DNA of 64,000 nucleotides from Limanda limanda (GCF_963576545.1 NC_083649.1:9863146-9927145); one strand, 5' to 3'; positions 15,109 through 32,726 are shown, numbered from the stretch's first letter. The notes: generated by a model not told the origin, from the letters alone. Made by a program: numbers and translations.

Positions 15109-15246
15109 GCTAATACCGATGTAATTTGTTATTGTTGACATTTGTTCCACCCCCAGGCGATGCATTTTTCCCCTTCAACCAGCCATTATTGTTTTACATT
15201 GTGTCATCTGGCGCCATTACTATACACCCCCCATCTAATTATTGTT

Positions 15247-15683
<437 letters not shown>

Positions 15684-15748
15684 GAAGGTATATTTAGGTG
15701 AGAGAAAAAGAAGAAGCATAATAGAGTAAGAGCTTAAGGGACTGATGA

Positions 15749-15808
15749 GACAGAGAGCAAGAGTGAGAGCGAGAGAGAGAGAGAGAGAGAGAGCGCAAGA
15801 GAGAGAGC

Positions 15809-15883
<75 letters not shown>
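15749..15883. repeat. Imperfect (GA)n purine tract
   Basis: GA dinucleotides with a few C and T interruptions (gagcgcaag, gacagaga), about 65 bp after the GATA array. Almost purely purine on the + strand. Confidence 0.95.
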
Positions 15884-15884
<1 letters not shown>

Positions 15885-16285
15885 CCTCCATAATTCATCT
15901 GCACATCTCACTGCAGTAGATCCAGCAGGGGGTGGTGTTGCAATATTTGCTTGGTTTCTAACTCTGTTGCAAAAACAAGACAACTAACATATAACATATA
16001 TATAAATCTATGCAAATCATTTATCTACATCTGGAGGAGCATTTACCTGAACACAACATTCCTCAGGATTCTTAGCAGCGGCTTTGGATACTTTGGATAC
16101 TGTTCTTTCTCTCTCTTTAGATATTCACAGCATATATGACTCTGTCTTTCTCCCCTAGGTGTGTGCTCCAGTCCGACTCACTTGGCTGAGGGAAAGAGCC
16201 GTTCACAACCATGAAATGTCTCCGCTCAGATGGGAAGCTCTGACATTTTGTCTGTTTCGAAGGCAGGGTTGGAGAGTGAGAGTGC

Positions 16286-18804
<2,519 letters not shown>

Positions 18805-18812
18805 CTCAGGAT
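18805..18812. repeat. hAT target-site duplication, left copy
   Basis: CTCAGGAT directly before the element; the same eight bases follow it at 19662-19669. Confidence 0.93.
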
Positions 18813-19661
18813 TAGGGTTGCAAAGTGGCGGAAAGTTTCCGGTAAATTTCCGGAAACTTTCCGGAAACTTTCCATGGGAAGATAGGCTCGGGAATTTTGG
18901 GAATTTTGAAAAAAAACAAAACTTCGCAAATTAAACTCTGAGCAATAAATACATCATTCAAAACTCAATTTTAAAGATGTATGGAATGCAGCACACACTG
19001 CATGTTGAATTTCAACCATCCACTGTGCATTCTTCCATCACATGCACAGATAACTCCCAGCATCCTTCACACTACAGCAGGGCTATTGAGGCCTGCTGTA
19101 GTGTGCAGGACTAGTCAGGTTAGTTTCCATGATATTACTGGGGAAAATATATTAGCATGCTGATTGAGGATTGTTCATCTGTTCATCTAGCCTATTTCCA
19201 TTCATTTATCCATCAATTGTAAAATATTTTTACACACGATTCCAATTGTTTGGCTAACTATTTATATCTCTGGCATTGCATTAGTGTTTTTTTACCAACT
19301 TTTTTCTCATTTTATTCTACAGAACAATGCCACGTGGACTCTCTCATGTGCGGAGACATTTCACCCCATAAAATGTAGAAGGAAAGGCTGTGTACATTTG
19401 CAAATACTGTGCAAAGACCTATGTTAAGAATGACACAACGATGCAGAAGCATATAGTCAAGTGCCCAAAGTTTCCTCAAGGCTCAAATCAGCCTATGACA
19501 AAAAAAAATGTTTATATTTATGTCAGTATATGACAAGGTAAATACAGTTAGTATAAATTATCCACAAAATTTCCCATATATTCCCGTATATTCCCGTTAA
19601 TTCACGTTAATTCCCATGGAAAGTTTCCAACTTTGAAAATTCCCGGAATTTTGCAACCCTA
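18813..19661. mobile_element. Non-autonomous hAT DNA transposon, 849 bp
   Basis: The ends are inverted: TAGGGTTGCAAA at the left and TTTTGCAACCCTA at the right. They are flanked by a perfect 8-bp direct repeat, CTCAGGAT, the hallmark of hAT insertion. Subterminal regions carry repeated TTTCC/GGAAA motifs (18832-18873) and, on the other side, ATTCCCG/ATTCCCAT motifs (19570-19645), which are probable transposase-binding repeats. The interior keeps a decayed BED zinc-finger exon (19327-19533) but no catalytic hAT domain. The copy therefore looks like a deletion derivative of a full element and would depend on a transposase made elsewhere. Element orientation is set by the BED exon (+ strand). 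Confidence 0.92.
19327..19533 (+). pseudogene. Relic of hAT transposase BED zinc-finger exon
   Basis: From ATG 19327 the frame reads MPRGLSHVRRHFTP, then an in-frame TAA (19369-19371), then NVEGKAVYICKYCAKTYVK and NDTTMQKHIVKCPKFPQG, ending at TGA 19531. The Cys-x2-Cys ... His-x4-Cys spacing (CKYC ... HIVKC) is that of a BED-type zinc finger, the DNA-binding domain at the N-terminus of many hAT transposases. A splice-acceptor-like ttctacag lies just upstream (19315-19322). The early stop and the absence of any dimerisation or catalytic domain make it a pseudogene. Confidence 0.75.
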
Positions 19662-19669
19662 CTCAGGAT
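19662..19669. repeat. hAT target-site duplication, right copy
   Basis: CTCAGGAT, identical to 18805-18812. Confidence 0.93.
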
Positions 19670-19730
19670 TAATCAATAGGGCACTATCTCGTTTTAAGGT
19701 GTATGTTTACTGCTATTGTTTTGAATAACA

Positions 19731-19900
19731 GGGCAGCTGTGGCTCAGGAGGAAGAGCGGGCCGTCCACTAACCCGAAGGTTGATAGTTTGATCCCCTGTT
19801 TGTCCATCCCACGTGCCAGACACTGAACCCCAAATTGCACATAAGTGTTTGATAAAGTGCGGCACAAAGATGAACAGCATGAATATGTGGGAAAACATCA
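19731..19900 (+). mobile_element. tRNA-derived SINE
   Basis: The head GGGCAGCTGTGGCTCAGGAG is the start of a common teleost tRNA-derived SINE. An RNA polymerase III A box is visible at 19740-19751 (TGGCTCAGGAGG) and a B box at 19786-19794 (GTTTGATCC). The body keeps ACACTGAACCCCAAATTGC (19818-19836), another familiar segment of this family. The 3' end is worn and its limit is approximate. It is not a functional tRNA gene, as no cloverleaf can be closed. Confidence 0.75.
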
Positions 19901-22900
19901 AGACTAGAAAAGCCCTCTTTGCATTGAAGTGAATCTTCTCTGCACTTTAATTCCAAATCGATAAAAAGTTTGTTAACACGCGCTAACACATCATTTAGAA
20001 AGTGACACGGCGCACACACACTAGCTCACAAATCAGACTTTACAACACACTGCGGGCCGACCACATTAGTCCTCATTCGTTCGGCCGCAAGTAAGAAAAA
20101 TGACTGTGCCACGGCAAATGAATTACTCAAAGCTTCAATGTATGAAGCCCAAATTGACCTTTACACGACGCCTATCAAAGGGTGGCGCTGCATAATTGAA
20201 AATCTTTGAAATATAAATGGACACTGAATCTCATCAACTCGGTGTAGGACATCACCAGGAGTGGACTCGTGTAACGTCCCTGCATGCGTTTGACTTCAGT
20301 CCAGTTCTTTGGCTACTTCAGCCAGAAATTGTAATCTCAATAACGAGTAGTATTCATCCAAAGGTTCGCCCACACAGACGTTTTATTGGCCAGGAGATGG
20401 TTTTAATATCATGAGAATTATGGGCTGAAATCATCTTTTAAGACTACAAAGAATTAGTATGAACGATTGTGACATAACTTGTAAATCTGTCTCTCCCCTT
20501 CACGGTAACAATTAGAGTTACTCTTTACTCTGGCTGTTCTGGATGCACGCTGTTTAATGTCGGCTATAGGGCATAAATGAAACTATACAATCTAACCTTG
20601 AATGCCGCGGTATCGCTTGCAGCCACTAAAAGACTTTCCTGAACAGAATGAAAATGTTAAGAATGCACAATGTCTCGATAACCTTGGCTCGTTCGATCCA
20701 CCTCTGCAGCGATGAGAAACTCGGGAAGTCGCACACAAGAGAGTAAAGACTAATCTTTGTTGACATCAAGTGACACCTCCTGGAGCCGTTCCATTTACCA
20801 TGGATGAGCCAACTTTGTGTACAGTGTGACAGTGCCCGCGGCTGTTTTTTCAGGGGATATATAGGCTCATCTTTTGGCTCTGAGCACTTTTTTTATGAAA
20901 TGAAACCCATTTGGTGTAAAAGACCTAAAAGCTGTTTCAGAGTCAGTCCCCCGTTATCTGACTGCAGAACCACTGCAGTAAAAGGAACATATATTACATA
21001 GTGGCGGTTGTCTGGATTTTAGCTTTGGGGTTCACCAGCTCAAGTTCATAAATATTAATTGGGCTGTCCGAGATTATTACAGCGTTGAATTTTCTTCCAC
21101 ATTTGAATACTGTGTCTGGTCTCGGTTGTTTTATGACTTGGTAGTGTTATTAATATGGAAAGTGAAACACATTTTCTATTATTTACTGCGTAGAATGAGT
21201 AAGAAGCAGAACAGTTCATTTTGTGGATTATTTTATTTCAAATCTTTTTTTTTATTGCTGAATAAAAACATGCTGTTGAAGAAAAAGTAGTCAGTATCAA
21301 TCAAGGAAAGTGTTTTAGCGGAATTGTTCACGACACTGTTTCACTTATTATGCTGAAGTGCTGCATACTCATGCCGATTTGGACAATAAACCAAATAAAC
21401 TTTGAAATTACGTGTGACAGTAAAATAAATCTGAATTCATGAAACAGTTTAGAGTTGTGTTAATGCAGCAGCTCATGGACTAAAGCCTATAAAAATAAAA
21501 AATATTACACTGAACCCAAGTACACTCCCATAGCTGAATCTGACACCATCAGATTCTCTGTTTTCAGCCGAAGACACTATTGAACACGCCACTGACACAT
21601 ATATCAAAATGTACAGTCTTCAAACATCAGCCCTGCAGTGCACGTTACTGTAGATTCTGCTCGTGATGTTTCTGTGTGCAGAGTCGAGGGATGTGAACTT
21701 TCTGAAACATACATCTCAAGGTTATACGGTATATTTGCAGTCTGAGCTCACACAGCGAGCTGGCCGGGTACCGCGGCTCCCGTGAGGACCGATAAAAGCT
21801 GCCGAGCGGAGGAGAAGAAAGGGATCGGTTTCCACAAACTCCCTGCTTCTCAGTGGAGACCGATAAAAGTCAGTGAGGTAAAGGAGGCATTCATCACTAA
21901 CCAGGTATAGAGACAAATCTCAAGTCAGCGGACACAAATGCAGGAGGCTGCTGAGACGCTATGGGCTGTAGAAATACTGGAGCTACTTTTGGATGTAGGA
22001 AGACAGTAAAAGCCTGAAGAGAAAACCAGTAATGACAGCCAAGAACATTTTTTTTTCCATTCTTTATTTTTATCATAGAGAGTTCATACGGTTAGGGAAG
22101 AATTGAATAGACCGTAAATGTAGTTTTCACCACAGCTTTTCACAAAACTTTTACCTCCTTATGTTAATTGTTTAGGAAACTAAAAAAACAACTTCGCTAA
22201 CTCTGAATTTGTTTCTGAGGGGTTCAACTTTATGGATATGTTGACCCTGGTTTGTTTATCCTCTTAGTCAGGGAAGCCTCCACATCCATGAGCACAACAA
22301 GGCCAAGTATCAGCTACCATTATGAGCAACCATGGCATTCACAATGGGAATTAGAACCACGGCCTTAGGTTGAAGATGCTGAATGAGACCTATTATGCTA
22401 AATTTCAGCTCTATACTTCAAGTCTGGGAAGAGCTTTTCATAATCCACAGCTCAAAAAAGTTATTTTTTATCTGAAACTGTTATTCAGCCCCTCATTTGA
22501 GCTTTTGACAGAAACCGGCAATTGTTTCCATCTGCAGCAAGCAAGGCTACAAGGTTTTAGTCAAAACAACTTGTTCAAACAAATTCTCATCTTCGCCATG
22601 AATGTCTTAAAAAGAAAGAAATTGCTCCCTGGTATCAAATTTCGCAGTAGTCCCAAATGCAAATATGACAAGTTGTTATGTCTGTTTTTATCAAAGACCA
22701 GAGAGTAAAACATGGAGATTTGTCGCAATGTCCTTCTGTTTATTTATTTATTTTTTCCTCCAGACAATTTCACTTTGTCCACTGCTCGCAGCTCCTTTTG
22801 AATGAGGTTTCAGGCTCTTAGGTATCAGCTCACTCCAGACAAAACTTATGTAACGTTGTCTGTGGCAGAGTTCGGTCTTGTGAAAGCTGCTTTTTGGGAT

Positions 22901-25900
22901 ACAAAAAGACAAAAGATGGATCAACTTGTCTCTTTAAAAAAGAATTTGTTCGGGGAGGTCGGCAATATGAATAAAGCTGCGACGAGCTGACGTCAGTTCA
23001 TTGTGAAAGTAGGACAACCTGGAGACTTTTAATGTTCTTTTGTCTCACAGGAAGGACTTTTACACAAGTTTAAAAGTCGAGTAAACTTCCGCTGCCTTTA
23101 ATATGGACATTTGTCATCACGACACTATATATATACAGCAGGAAATAAAGCAAAGCATAACATCCTGATGAAGGCACACAAATGAATAATGAGCTTCCAA
23201 TAAAGCCTTCTCCTACGCAATGAATTTATACAACTGTAAAACCACTGAGGTGTTTCAGGATGTGCTGCATTGATTAGGTGATGTACGCCTCACGTTCATA
23301 AAAATAAAGCTGTTGTCCTGAACTGGAGTAATTTTTTATCTCTTGTCCTTTTGAGAGTCATCATAAAGTCAAAGTGATGAATTGTTATAACCAGCGAGAA
23401 CAATGTCTCCTTGGCCCTTTCTCTGCAACTCTCAGCATTAGTAGTAAATGTTACACAGCCATTTTGTAGCTAATAGAGATTAAAATGTACTGGTTGAGAT
23501 CTTTTCTTGATAAAAAGGTCGTCATATTGTCCACGTTATCTATACACACTGTAATAATCTACTCAAATCGGCAAACTCTGTGAAGACACCATATTGCTAA
23601 AGAATAACTGAAGACAGAGTGGTGTTCTGCTCTTCCTGCTGTAGCCGTATGAGTCACAGCCTTTGGCCACCATTAGGAAATCCTTTAAAATATGATCAAA
23701 ATGAGACATCAAAAGTATTGCCCTCAGAATCAATTCCCCTGCTGCTTCCATAACGACTTAGGTGCCACGCCGTGCATCTAAAGGGAAGCTGGCTGTATGC
23801 TAGTGGGGCCAGGGTAAATGGACTAGATGGCTCCTCCTCTGGTGCAGTGCCCGGGATAAAACACAGAGGCAAGAGTTTAGAGCTCGACATAATGGTCCAC
23901 AAAAGTGCTCTTTAGGGACAGTCCATTTAGTGATGGGTGTGAGCGGCCTCTCCTCCTTCCAACACACGCATCAGACTGCATTAGGCCATTCTTCCATTAT
24001 CTATGATCAAAGTAAACATGCATCTTTGTACCCGTCTCTCAAGAAGAAAGGGAACGGCAAGATAATACAGGTCCTCAGACAAAGTTTTGAAGTAGTTTTA
24101 AAAAAACTCAAGCCTGTGATGAATAGGAGGTGGCAGAGCATTAGTGTCCTTCAGATGAGAGAGTGGGGTTCTGGCACATCTTCGTCATCTTGTGGAAACA
24201 CAGAGGCCACCTTGAAGCTGAAAATACAATCAACACTAACTGTGGACTGCTGATGGAGAAAAACTTTTTTTGGGGGAACCATCGGAGGGGTGATGAATGC
24301 CACAGCCAGAAATGAATTTGTTTTTTTGTAATGACAGTCAGAATTACTTTTGAAAGAGGAATGTGTCATAGCGGCTCATCGCAAAGCAGATAAATACTTT
24401 TTTTGGCATCTGCTCCGTGTGTTTTTGTGTGGAGGCCTTTCTGTATTGCACACTTTGTTTTTTTGTCTCACAAAGAAGCTTTAAAATAAAGAAGACAAAA
24501 TTCCTCAGGGTTCAACACGGATACACTTTTAAAAAACACTTCACATATTCCAGTATCCCTCTATTTTAATTTCCTTGGCAGCATGTCTGCCGTCGACTTG
24601 CACCACTCATCCGTTTTGGCAGACTTCCCCTCATATGTAATCTGCAGTATCTGCATCAGCGACTTCGGGCTCAATTGTGGTTTGTTTTTGACAAAGCCGT
24701 GACCCCGAAGAGAACACAAGAGCCTCCGAAATAATACCAGAGCTGAAAGCAGAAACTCCCTGTGATCTACCTTTGGGAGTGGAGATTATACCTGCTTAAC
24801 GTCAAGCAGACCAAATACCACATAAAGAGGCTATGAAATCAGCCGGCTACATTTCCCCCCCTAATCACAGCGGAGAGGTTAGATGCTGGCAGAGAGAACT
24901 CACGAGCCACAGTTCAGGAGCATACGCAAGCCTCGTGGAAAGCAGATGACTAAGCTTGACTGTTACAGGCTTATACCGCTAAACACATTTTCTAAATAAT
25001 CCTGATGGTTTGTTCCATCCGTATACAATGGATGGTTTATTGGATCAGGACAATTTAGATAGAGCCAGACAAGTTGCCTCTCTGAACTTTCTTTCAACTC
25101 AGTCGATTGAGTTCAAAAGATAAAAAATAAAAACGAGAACAGTTTAATTTCTTCACTCGGCTGAATTTCGGTGACCAAATACGAGGTCGAGGTTGAGGTC
25201 AGCGGCTGACACTGGAAAAGAAGCAATGGTGTGGTACTGTCTTTGATTTCATTTATTGTGCTGTAGTGTGGCTCCACAAGAACCCTGTGATTAAATGCTG
25301 TGTTGACTAACGTATCCATAGTGTGTGTGCAATAATTTGACATTTAAAAAATCCATGGTTTTAGATCCAGACTGAATTTATCTTCAGCATTTTAGCATTT
25401 ATTATTTGTGTCACTTTCAAAACATTTAAATGCTATATTTGTTTATTTAATTAAACCTTTTAATTATAACAATTTAACTTCTGTATTCATATGAAATGTT
25501 TATTGTATCACAAGCCTTCTCTGTTTCATATACATGACAAAAATCCACACTATTATAAAGATTGAGATGGGTGCTTAGGGAGCTGAAACCCTGTCTCCCC
25601 TTAATCCAGAAACATGCATGAAATAGTAGTTTTGCTCAATGACAGACAAACTGAAAACATAAACTTCTTGTTGGAGGTAGCAGTTCATGTACGTGAACAA
25701 CATATTCTTCACTCCTTCATGTAAAGGGTCTACGTGGTTCATATGTTGAGTCAGGGGCACATCCTGTCTAACATAACTCTCGGGCCTGATCGTTCCTTCA
25801 TCGTTCATCACATCTTACTCACGTTCCCTTGAAGACCAGTAGGTGTGACCCAAACACAATCCGCACAGCTTGCTGGGTTAAATGCAAACAGCGTGAGGGG

Positions 25901-27591
25901 AGAAGCCCACAGAGGCGCGCCATCACGCCTGAGAGGTGATTGATTCCGTGGTTTGTGCCCACTTCAGGATGAGAGATCTGAAAGCCCATAAATCTCAAAC
26001 AGTTCACACCCTCTGCAGCTGCATCTTCCCAGTGAGGGGGCTGCTGGCATTTCATATCAAACCTACTTCATCGGTATTATCCTCTGTGGTGAGAACATGG
26101 TGTTATTCAGCTGCTCGCAAGCTGTAATGTAATAGTCTCAAGACAATTTCATATTGTTGGCGGTCTGTAAAGAAGAAAGTCTTTCCTAGACGACAGCATC
26201 ACAGGTATGGCTGTCAACAAAGATCGCTGGACCACAGATTCTCCACAGTAATGATAGAAAGCAGTTTGTATCCGAGGCCGCACAAAGGTGACAATGTCCA
26301 CTAAGTTGCTCGTTAGACTGTGTTTGTTTAACATGATGTATAAAATATGACAGAAACCATTATCAGCACGAAGGTAAAAGACGCGGAGATGTTACTTTTA
26401 ATAGGGGCCTCATTAAATCAACAGCGCGAACCAAGTGACACAGCAGGACGTGGTGTCAGATAAAGGCACAATTTCTTAATGGCTTGTAATAAGGAGACAC
26501 TAAAGAAAAATGTGCTAAATAAGAGGACACTTAAATCTAAAAAAGAAAAAGCTGGAGGAGGAATCCAGCCTGGTGGCATTTCAGATGAGGTCTCAAACTT
26601 TTAATAATGCCAGACCACAGAGGGAGTGCTTTCTCCTGTTCGTGTCTTAAAGCGCATAGAGAGGCGGTGTCTGAATATTTCCTTCACATTATTAAACAAA
26701 CCTCGGGGTCTTATATTCAGGCTCCGTCTTTTAAAGATTCATTGCACTTTAATTTTCTTTGCTTTCATTGCTGCAGCAAACTCACAGCTCCATCTTATTA
26801 GGCACAAGTTTGAGTTTCTCTCGTGTATGTTTTTCTTTTGGAGTTTTGCCTCTGATGTTACATCACATGTGGTCTGAACGCCAGACCGTTTCTAATATTC
26901 AATCGTGCTTACAGTGGATCGTTCGGCTCCCACAGCTTGATGCTAACCGAGTGAGGCTGTGACAGCATATGTGTGGGCTGCAAATCTGGAGAGATAGTGG
27001 AGCTGGGCATCTGTGTGTTCAGCGATGCCATTATAGGGGACTATACCTCCCCCAGTTCTTATCTAAAGATGACACAACATATCACCACAACCCGACTCAA
27101 ACAAGCCACATGCTCTGTCTGCAGGGAGAATGGCTGCCATGAAAGATGAAGAAAAGATATTCTGACATGTCACCAATCTGAAACGGGTCAAAGTCCACGA
27201 TGCACCAAGTCTGTTGAATTAATAAATGTGTCGTAACCGTCTGCCTGGATTTGTATTATGCTACATTGTAACATACTGGATGCTTCTTATACATTTCACC
27301 ATACAGCCAGGTACTTGGTTTGTCCCACCATAAATATTTTAATCAAGTCTGTGTAGCACATATGTACAACAACTGTTTCCCGTGTAAACCCGGGAGCCTG
27401 TAAGAATTGGGCCTTCATGTCAGTAGCGGTGACTACAACCTGCATGTTCTAAACACACAGTAGAATAGGTTTCTGCAGTCGGGTCAGTGCACGGGAGTCC
27501 AGGTGCGTCCATGACATGGGGATTGAGCTAGTTTGGCTCCAATTTCTGCTGTGACTATTGAACCAAGTGGATCTAACCTGACATCTAATTA
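19901..27591. other. Intergenic, no gene seen
   Basis: About 7.7 kb without a supported gene or intact mobile element. The longest open frame (22370-22708, 112 codons) has no recognisable domain and unremarkable composition. Several AT-rich parts (25360-25510) and ordinary unique-looking sequence fill the rest. Confidence 0.6.
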
Positions 27592-27630
27592 TCTCTCTCT
27601 CTCTCTGTTAGTGTGTGTGAGTGCACGCGT

Positions 27631-27667
<37 letters not shown>
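27592..27667. repeat. CT run followed by (TG)n
   Basis: A short CT run (27592-27606), then interrupted and finally perfect TG units to 27667. Confidence 0.93.
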
Positions 27668-27669
<2 letters not shown>

Positions 27670-28090
27670 ATAGAAAGGGCGAGAATTAAATGCTGTGTCG
27701 CATCACAAGAATCAATGGTCAATAAAGGCTACACAGATTAAAAGTAAACACCTTGTCATATGTTTTGATGGCAAACAACAACATAAAACTCCTTCCTTCA
27801 CCCTTTTAACTCAGATGTCTAATAAACAAACAACTATAAACGTCTCTCCGTAAGAAAATAACTGCATCCTCCTTGCTTAATTAACTGTGGGCCATTAGGT
27901 GTATTAACATTTGTCTAAATTACCTCGTCCTTCGGCTGAATCAATACCTCCCCCTGCTAACCAGTTTCTCAGATGTGCTCATGTTGGGTCGTGACCTGCG
28001 AGGCCAGACTCTGACAGTTGTGGTGACAGGGCTGCAGGGCAGAGAGAAATATACCCGGCCCTGGGGACCGAGTGGTATGGGTTGTGGTTG

Positions 28091-28212
<122 letters not shown>

Positions 28213-30771
28213 CTCGCTCTATGACCAGTTTAAGACGTATATGAGCAAAGCGTACATTTCCATTTTCCAACAGAGTATATTATATTTAATATTGTGTTTG
28301 TTAGGATCTGTTCCTTTAAAGTCACTTTGTGAAACTTGCATTTCAGTTGTTTGACACTGAATTCGTTATTTCCTCTTTTACTTTGAAATTATTTGGCTTG
28401 TGTGTCTTTTCCGTTCTTTACTTCCTGTCCTCCTTTATCCACTGTTGTGATTTTCTGCCATGGTCTCATGTTTCTCACCAGCTGGCTTTGTCTATAATAC
28501 TGTGACGTCTTCAGATAATGTGTGTTGTGATTTGCTGAACAAATTGTATATTTTGTTTATTGTTATGTTTAGCTTGGTTCAGTTCAGCCCTGTTATTTCC
28601 CAGAGTATTGCCTTTATGGATGAATGAGTCAACATTTTTGATTTCTGTGTATCTGTCAAACAAAAAAAAGAGGACAATAATCCTTTCTTTGTAATAAAAT
28701 ATTATTTTTTGTATTACCTTCCAGGCCTGTTTTTGGAAGTTCGGGTCTTGTTAACTAAACATCCCAACAGTATTTTGCAATAGACATTTATTTATAGAAA
28801 ATGTCAATAATAGAACATCACTCCATGATCTAAATTACAGTCAGGTAGGTGCGTCGAGGGAAATCATAGCAGAGAGTAAAACAACCAGACTTTATTCAGG
28901 AGGTTGTTGGTCGACTCTGCTTCATCAGTTGCTCCGGTGATGAAGCAGCTGTTAATTTCCTTAAGATGATTAACCTACACGGAGTCTCACTTGCCAACAC
29001 TAAACACATGATGGTGTTTTTAAACCAGACAGACCTCATCTTCCATGCATGTCACACGTATGTGGGACCAATCAACTCTGATTTCCACAGTCAGATTTTA
29101 ATCATTAATGTTCAAACACTGAGACCAGACTCAAGATGGTTGTCGCTCCAGGGGATAAGTTTATAGGGCCACAGATATATGGGAAAAAAAAATACTGTCA
29201 CAGTTCAGTGTGGTTGTAGCCTTGAGGGAGTGTAAAAGTGTTACTGCAGCGTGTTCCCTGCCTGTATACCTGTGGTATAAATGTTCAGAGGGGAATTTGG
29301 GCTAATGCACCGTGACAAGACAGCAACTCTGCAAGCACCTGCTTTTTTCAACTGCACCTGCCACTCTCACTGGGGCTCGCTTTCATTCAGCTTTAAAGGG
29401 TTTCAGTTAAGATCAATTCACTTTTTTTTAAGGTATGAATATAAATGTATAAAATATAGAGGAAGAATACTTGTGTTATTAATATGACTAAATGGCTCAG
29501 GAGCTCCCCACTGCTGAATTCTCTTTCAACTCACCTTCCTGTCACCTGAAAAAGTTATATCGAAGGATCTCTGCGTTCCACCTGAACAATATACCGGACT
29601 GGAAGAGGGCAAGAGCAGACTTTGTTTGCTGGGGTGACTAAGTTCTTTTTGAGAGATGTCCCCGTAGACCTTTCATGACTCTGTGATGGCATCAGCCATC
29701 TTCTTTGAAGTGTCCTGTTGGGGCAGCAGCATTTCAACTGCTGAGGGGGAGACTGGACAGAGAGAAGAGAAAGGCCAGCTCGGCCCCCGGATACCTGAGA
29801 CCAAGTGGAGTCGTTAGAAGAAAAGAGAATGATCGCTAAGCTAAACTATCATCAATGAGGGAGAACCAGTGGGACACCACCTTTCAGCAAGAGACGGGTT
29901 TACCCAAAGTGTCAGAAGGAGACGCAGCACAGGTCGTTCTTGCTGAATGTTGTGTTATGTTATCTTGTGTTGTGTTGTGATGCGTTTTGCTGTGTTTTGT
30001 TGTGTTATCTTACCTTGTTTAAGCAATATTGTTAACCACTGTGTTGATATGGTACCAACTAAATTTCCCTTTGAAAATTATAATATTTTGGGAGAGAAGT
30101 TCTACTGAGTTGAAATCTATCTTTAGCACATACCGAGAGAAGGAAACTTGGCTGATGTGACAGAGTTCTTGGGTCAAAAGTCACACGCAGAGTCCACTAG
30201 AGACCAGACAAGTACTGACTTTACTCTTACTTCTGTGTTTTATTAATTAATTAATATATCTGCATGACTTGCTCTAATAAAATAAGTTTGAGACTTGCCA
30301 TCCCAGTAACAATGTCTGTGTCTTCATAGAGAGCGAAAGGAAGAGGGGGGGAGAGATATTGTGAAATGTAACAGCAGCATCAAACTAATTTATGAGACAG
30401 CATGTGACGGGCCACCGTTATGTATTTTAGATTATGAACACATATTTTTTCTAAATTTCCCCTCAAGGAATCCTTGGAAAGAAGTTACACCCGCCAAATC
30501 ATAAGCATTAGAAATTGCAAAGGACAATGGCAAACTCAGGATACTCTCGCTTGATTGTTTTTTTAATAAAATGCCTCATAAAGTACATGAATTATGCAAG
30601 GATCGTTAAGTTACCTTAAAATAAACATATTATTTGGAATGAGTTGAATTCCTCCTGAACATCAGTCTACCAATCATTGTAGAATGAATTTTTATAAAGA
30701 ATGATTTATTTACTGTTGAATCCACTGAGACAGAGACAGATCTCCTCTGGTTCAAGCGTCACACTGACGGC
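28213..30771. other. Intergenic, no gene seen
   Basis: Mostly unique-looking sequence. A TGTTG/TGTTA-rich low-complexity patch lies at about 29950-30015, and an AATTAATTAATTAA patch near 30242-30256. No coding signal. Confidence 0.55.
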
Positions 30772-30889
30772 AGCTGTCCAGGGTGCTGGACTCTGCTCCG
30801 TGAGGCAGAGGAAAGTAAAGGAGCTGTCCAGGGTGCTGGACTCTGCTCCGTGAGGCAGAGGAAAGTAAAGGAGCTGTCCAGGGTGCTGA
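30772..30889. repeat. 50-bp minisatellite, 2.4 copies
   Basis: Direct repeats start at 30772, 30822 and 30872 (each agctgtccagggtgctg), with period exactly 50. The first two units are identical over their full length and the third is cut after about 18 bp. It is 72 bp before the long CA array. Confidence 0.95.
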
Positions 30890-30960
30890 GAGCGTGAAGT
30901 GAAGGAAGCCATGCTTGCTGCTCATTTCCAGGTTTCCAAATACATCTATGGGGCATCAAG

Positions 30961-31950
<990 letters not shown>

Positions 31951-32567
31951 GAAAACCAGTGTGCAGGAAACATGATTTAACCTTGACATAACTTCCATCA
32001 TTAACCCTTGTATATGTAATTGTGTTATTCAGTGGTAACTACTCTCACACCAGTGGGCGACTGAAGATCACTTTCAATATTATGTTGTACATTATTTTAA
32101 ATGATCATATTTAAAGAATATCCCTGTGCTGGTGTTTATAAATAAAAAAACAAATCAAAACATTTTGAATTAAGCAGCAAACTACAGCTTTTTCCTCCAG
32201 TTGTGTGGAGCTTCCGCCCGGTGAGACCACGCATGTGTTGATCGGTGCTGCGGCAACGTGCATCAGCTCCACTCTGACCCCGGAGTTAATCTGCATTCAG
32301 ACCGAGGCTCCGCTGCTTTCCTACGCTGCCTGAAATTAGAGCCGGCTCATTACGAGGAGGAGGCTCCGTCGTCTGTAGCAGGTTTTTCCGGGCCCTGCTC
32401 GGCTCTGGATTCAGAAACAGGCACGGTAAAAAAAAAAAATTAAAAACGCCGAGCGATCCCAATTCAAGCGCTCGACTCGCATCGCTTGTGTTTTGGGCTG
32501 ATTTCATCCCCAACCGCGCGTCCGCCTCGGGTCTAGATCTGCAGACCCGCCGCTGCATACGCGCGTA

Positions 32568-32579
32568 ATGTATCGTTGA
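32568..32579 (+). other. Minimal upstream ORF in the gabrg2 5' UTR
   Basis: ATG TAT CGT TGA, out of frame with the main start 164 bp downstream. It matters only if transcription begins upstream of it, which is not shown. Confidence 0.4.
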
Positions 32580-32619
32580 GAGGAAACACAGTGAATAGAC
32601 GGACATCTGCACGAAACGC

Positions 32620-32695
32620 AAGAGAGAGAGGGAGAGAGGGAGAGAGGGAGAGAGGGAGAGAGAGAGAGAGAGCGCGAGAGGGCGAGCGAGAGAGC

Positions 32696-32726
<31 letters not shown>

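Noticed and set aside
22370..22708. 112-codon plus-strand open frame
   Set aside because: No recognisable family or splice context; length is within chance for AT-moderate DNA of this size.
28290..28740. Texture like an old interspersed repeat (cttcctgtcctcctttatcc and similar)
   Set aside because: No boundaries, target duplication or firm family match; could be ordinary T-rich sequence.
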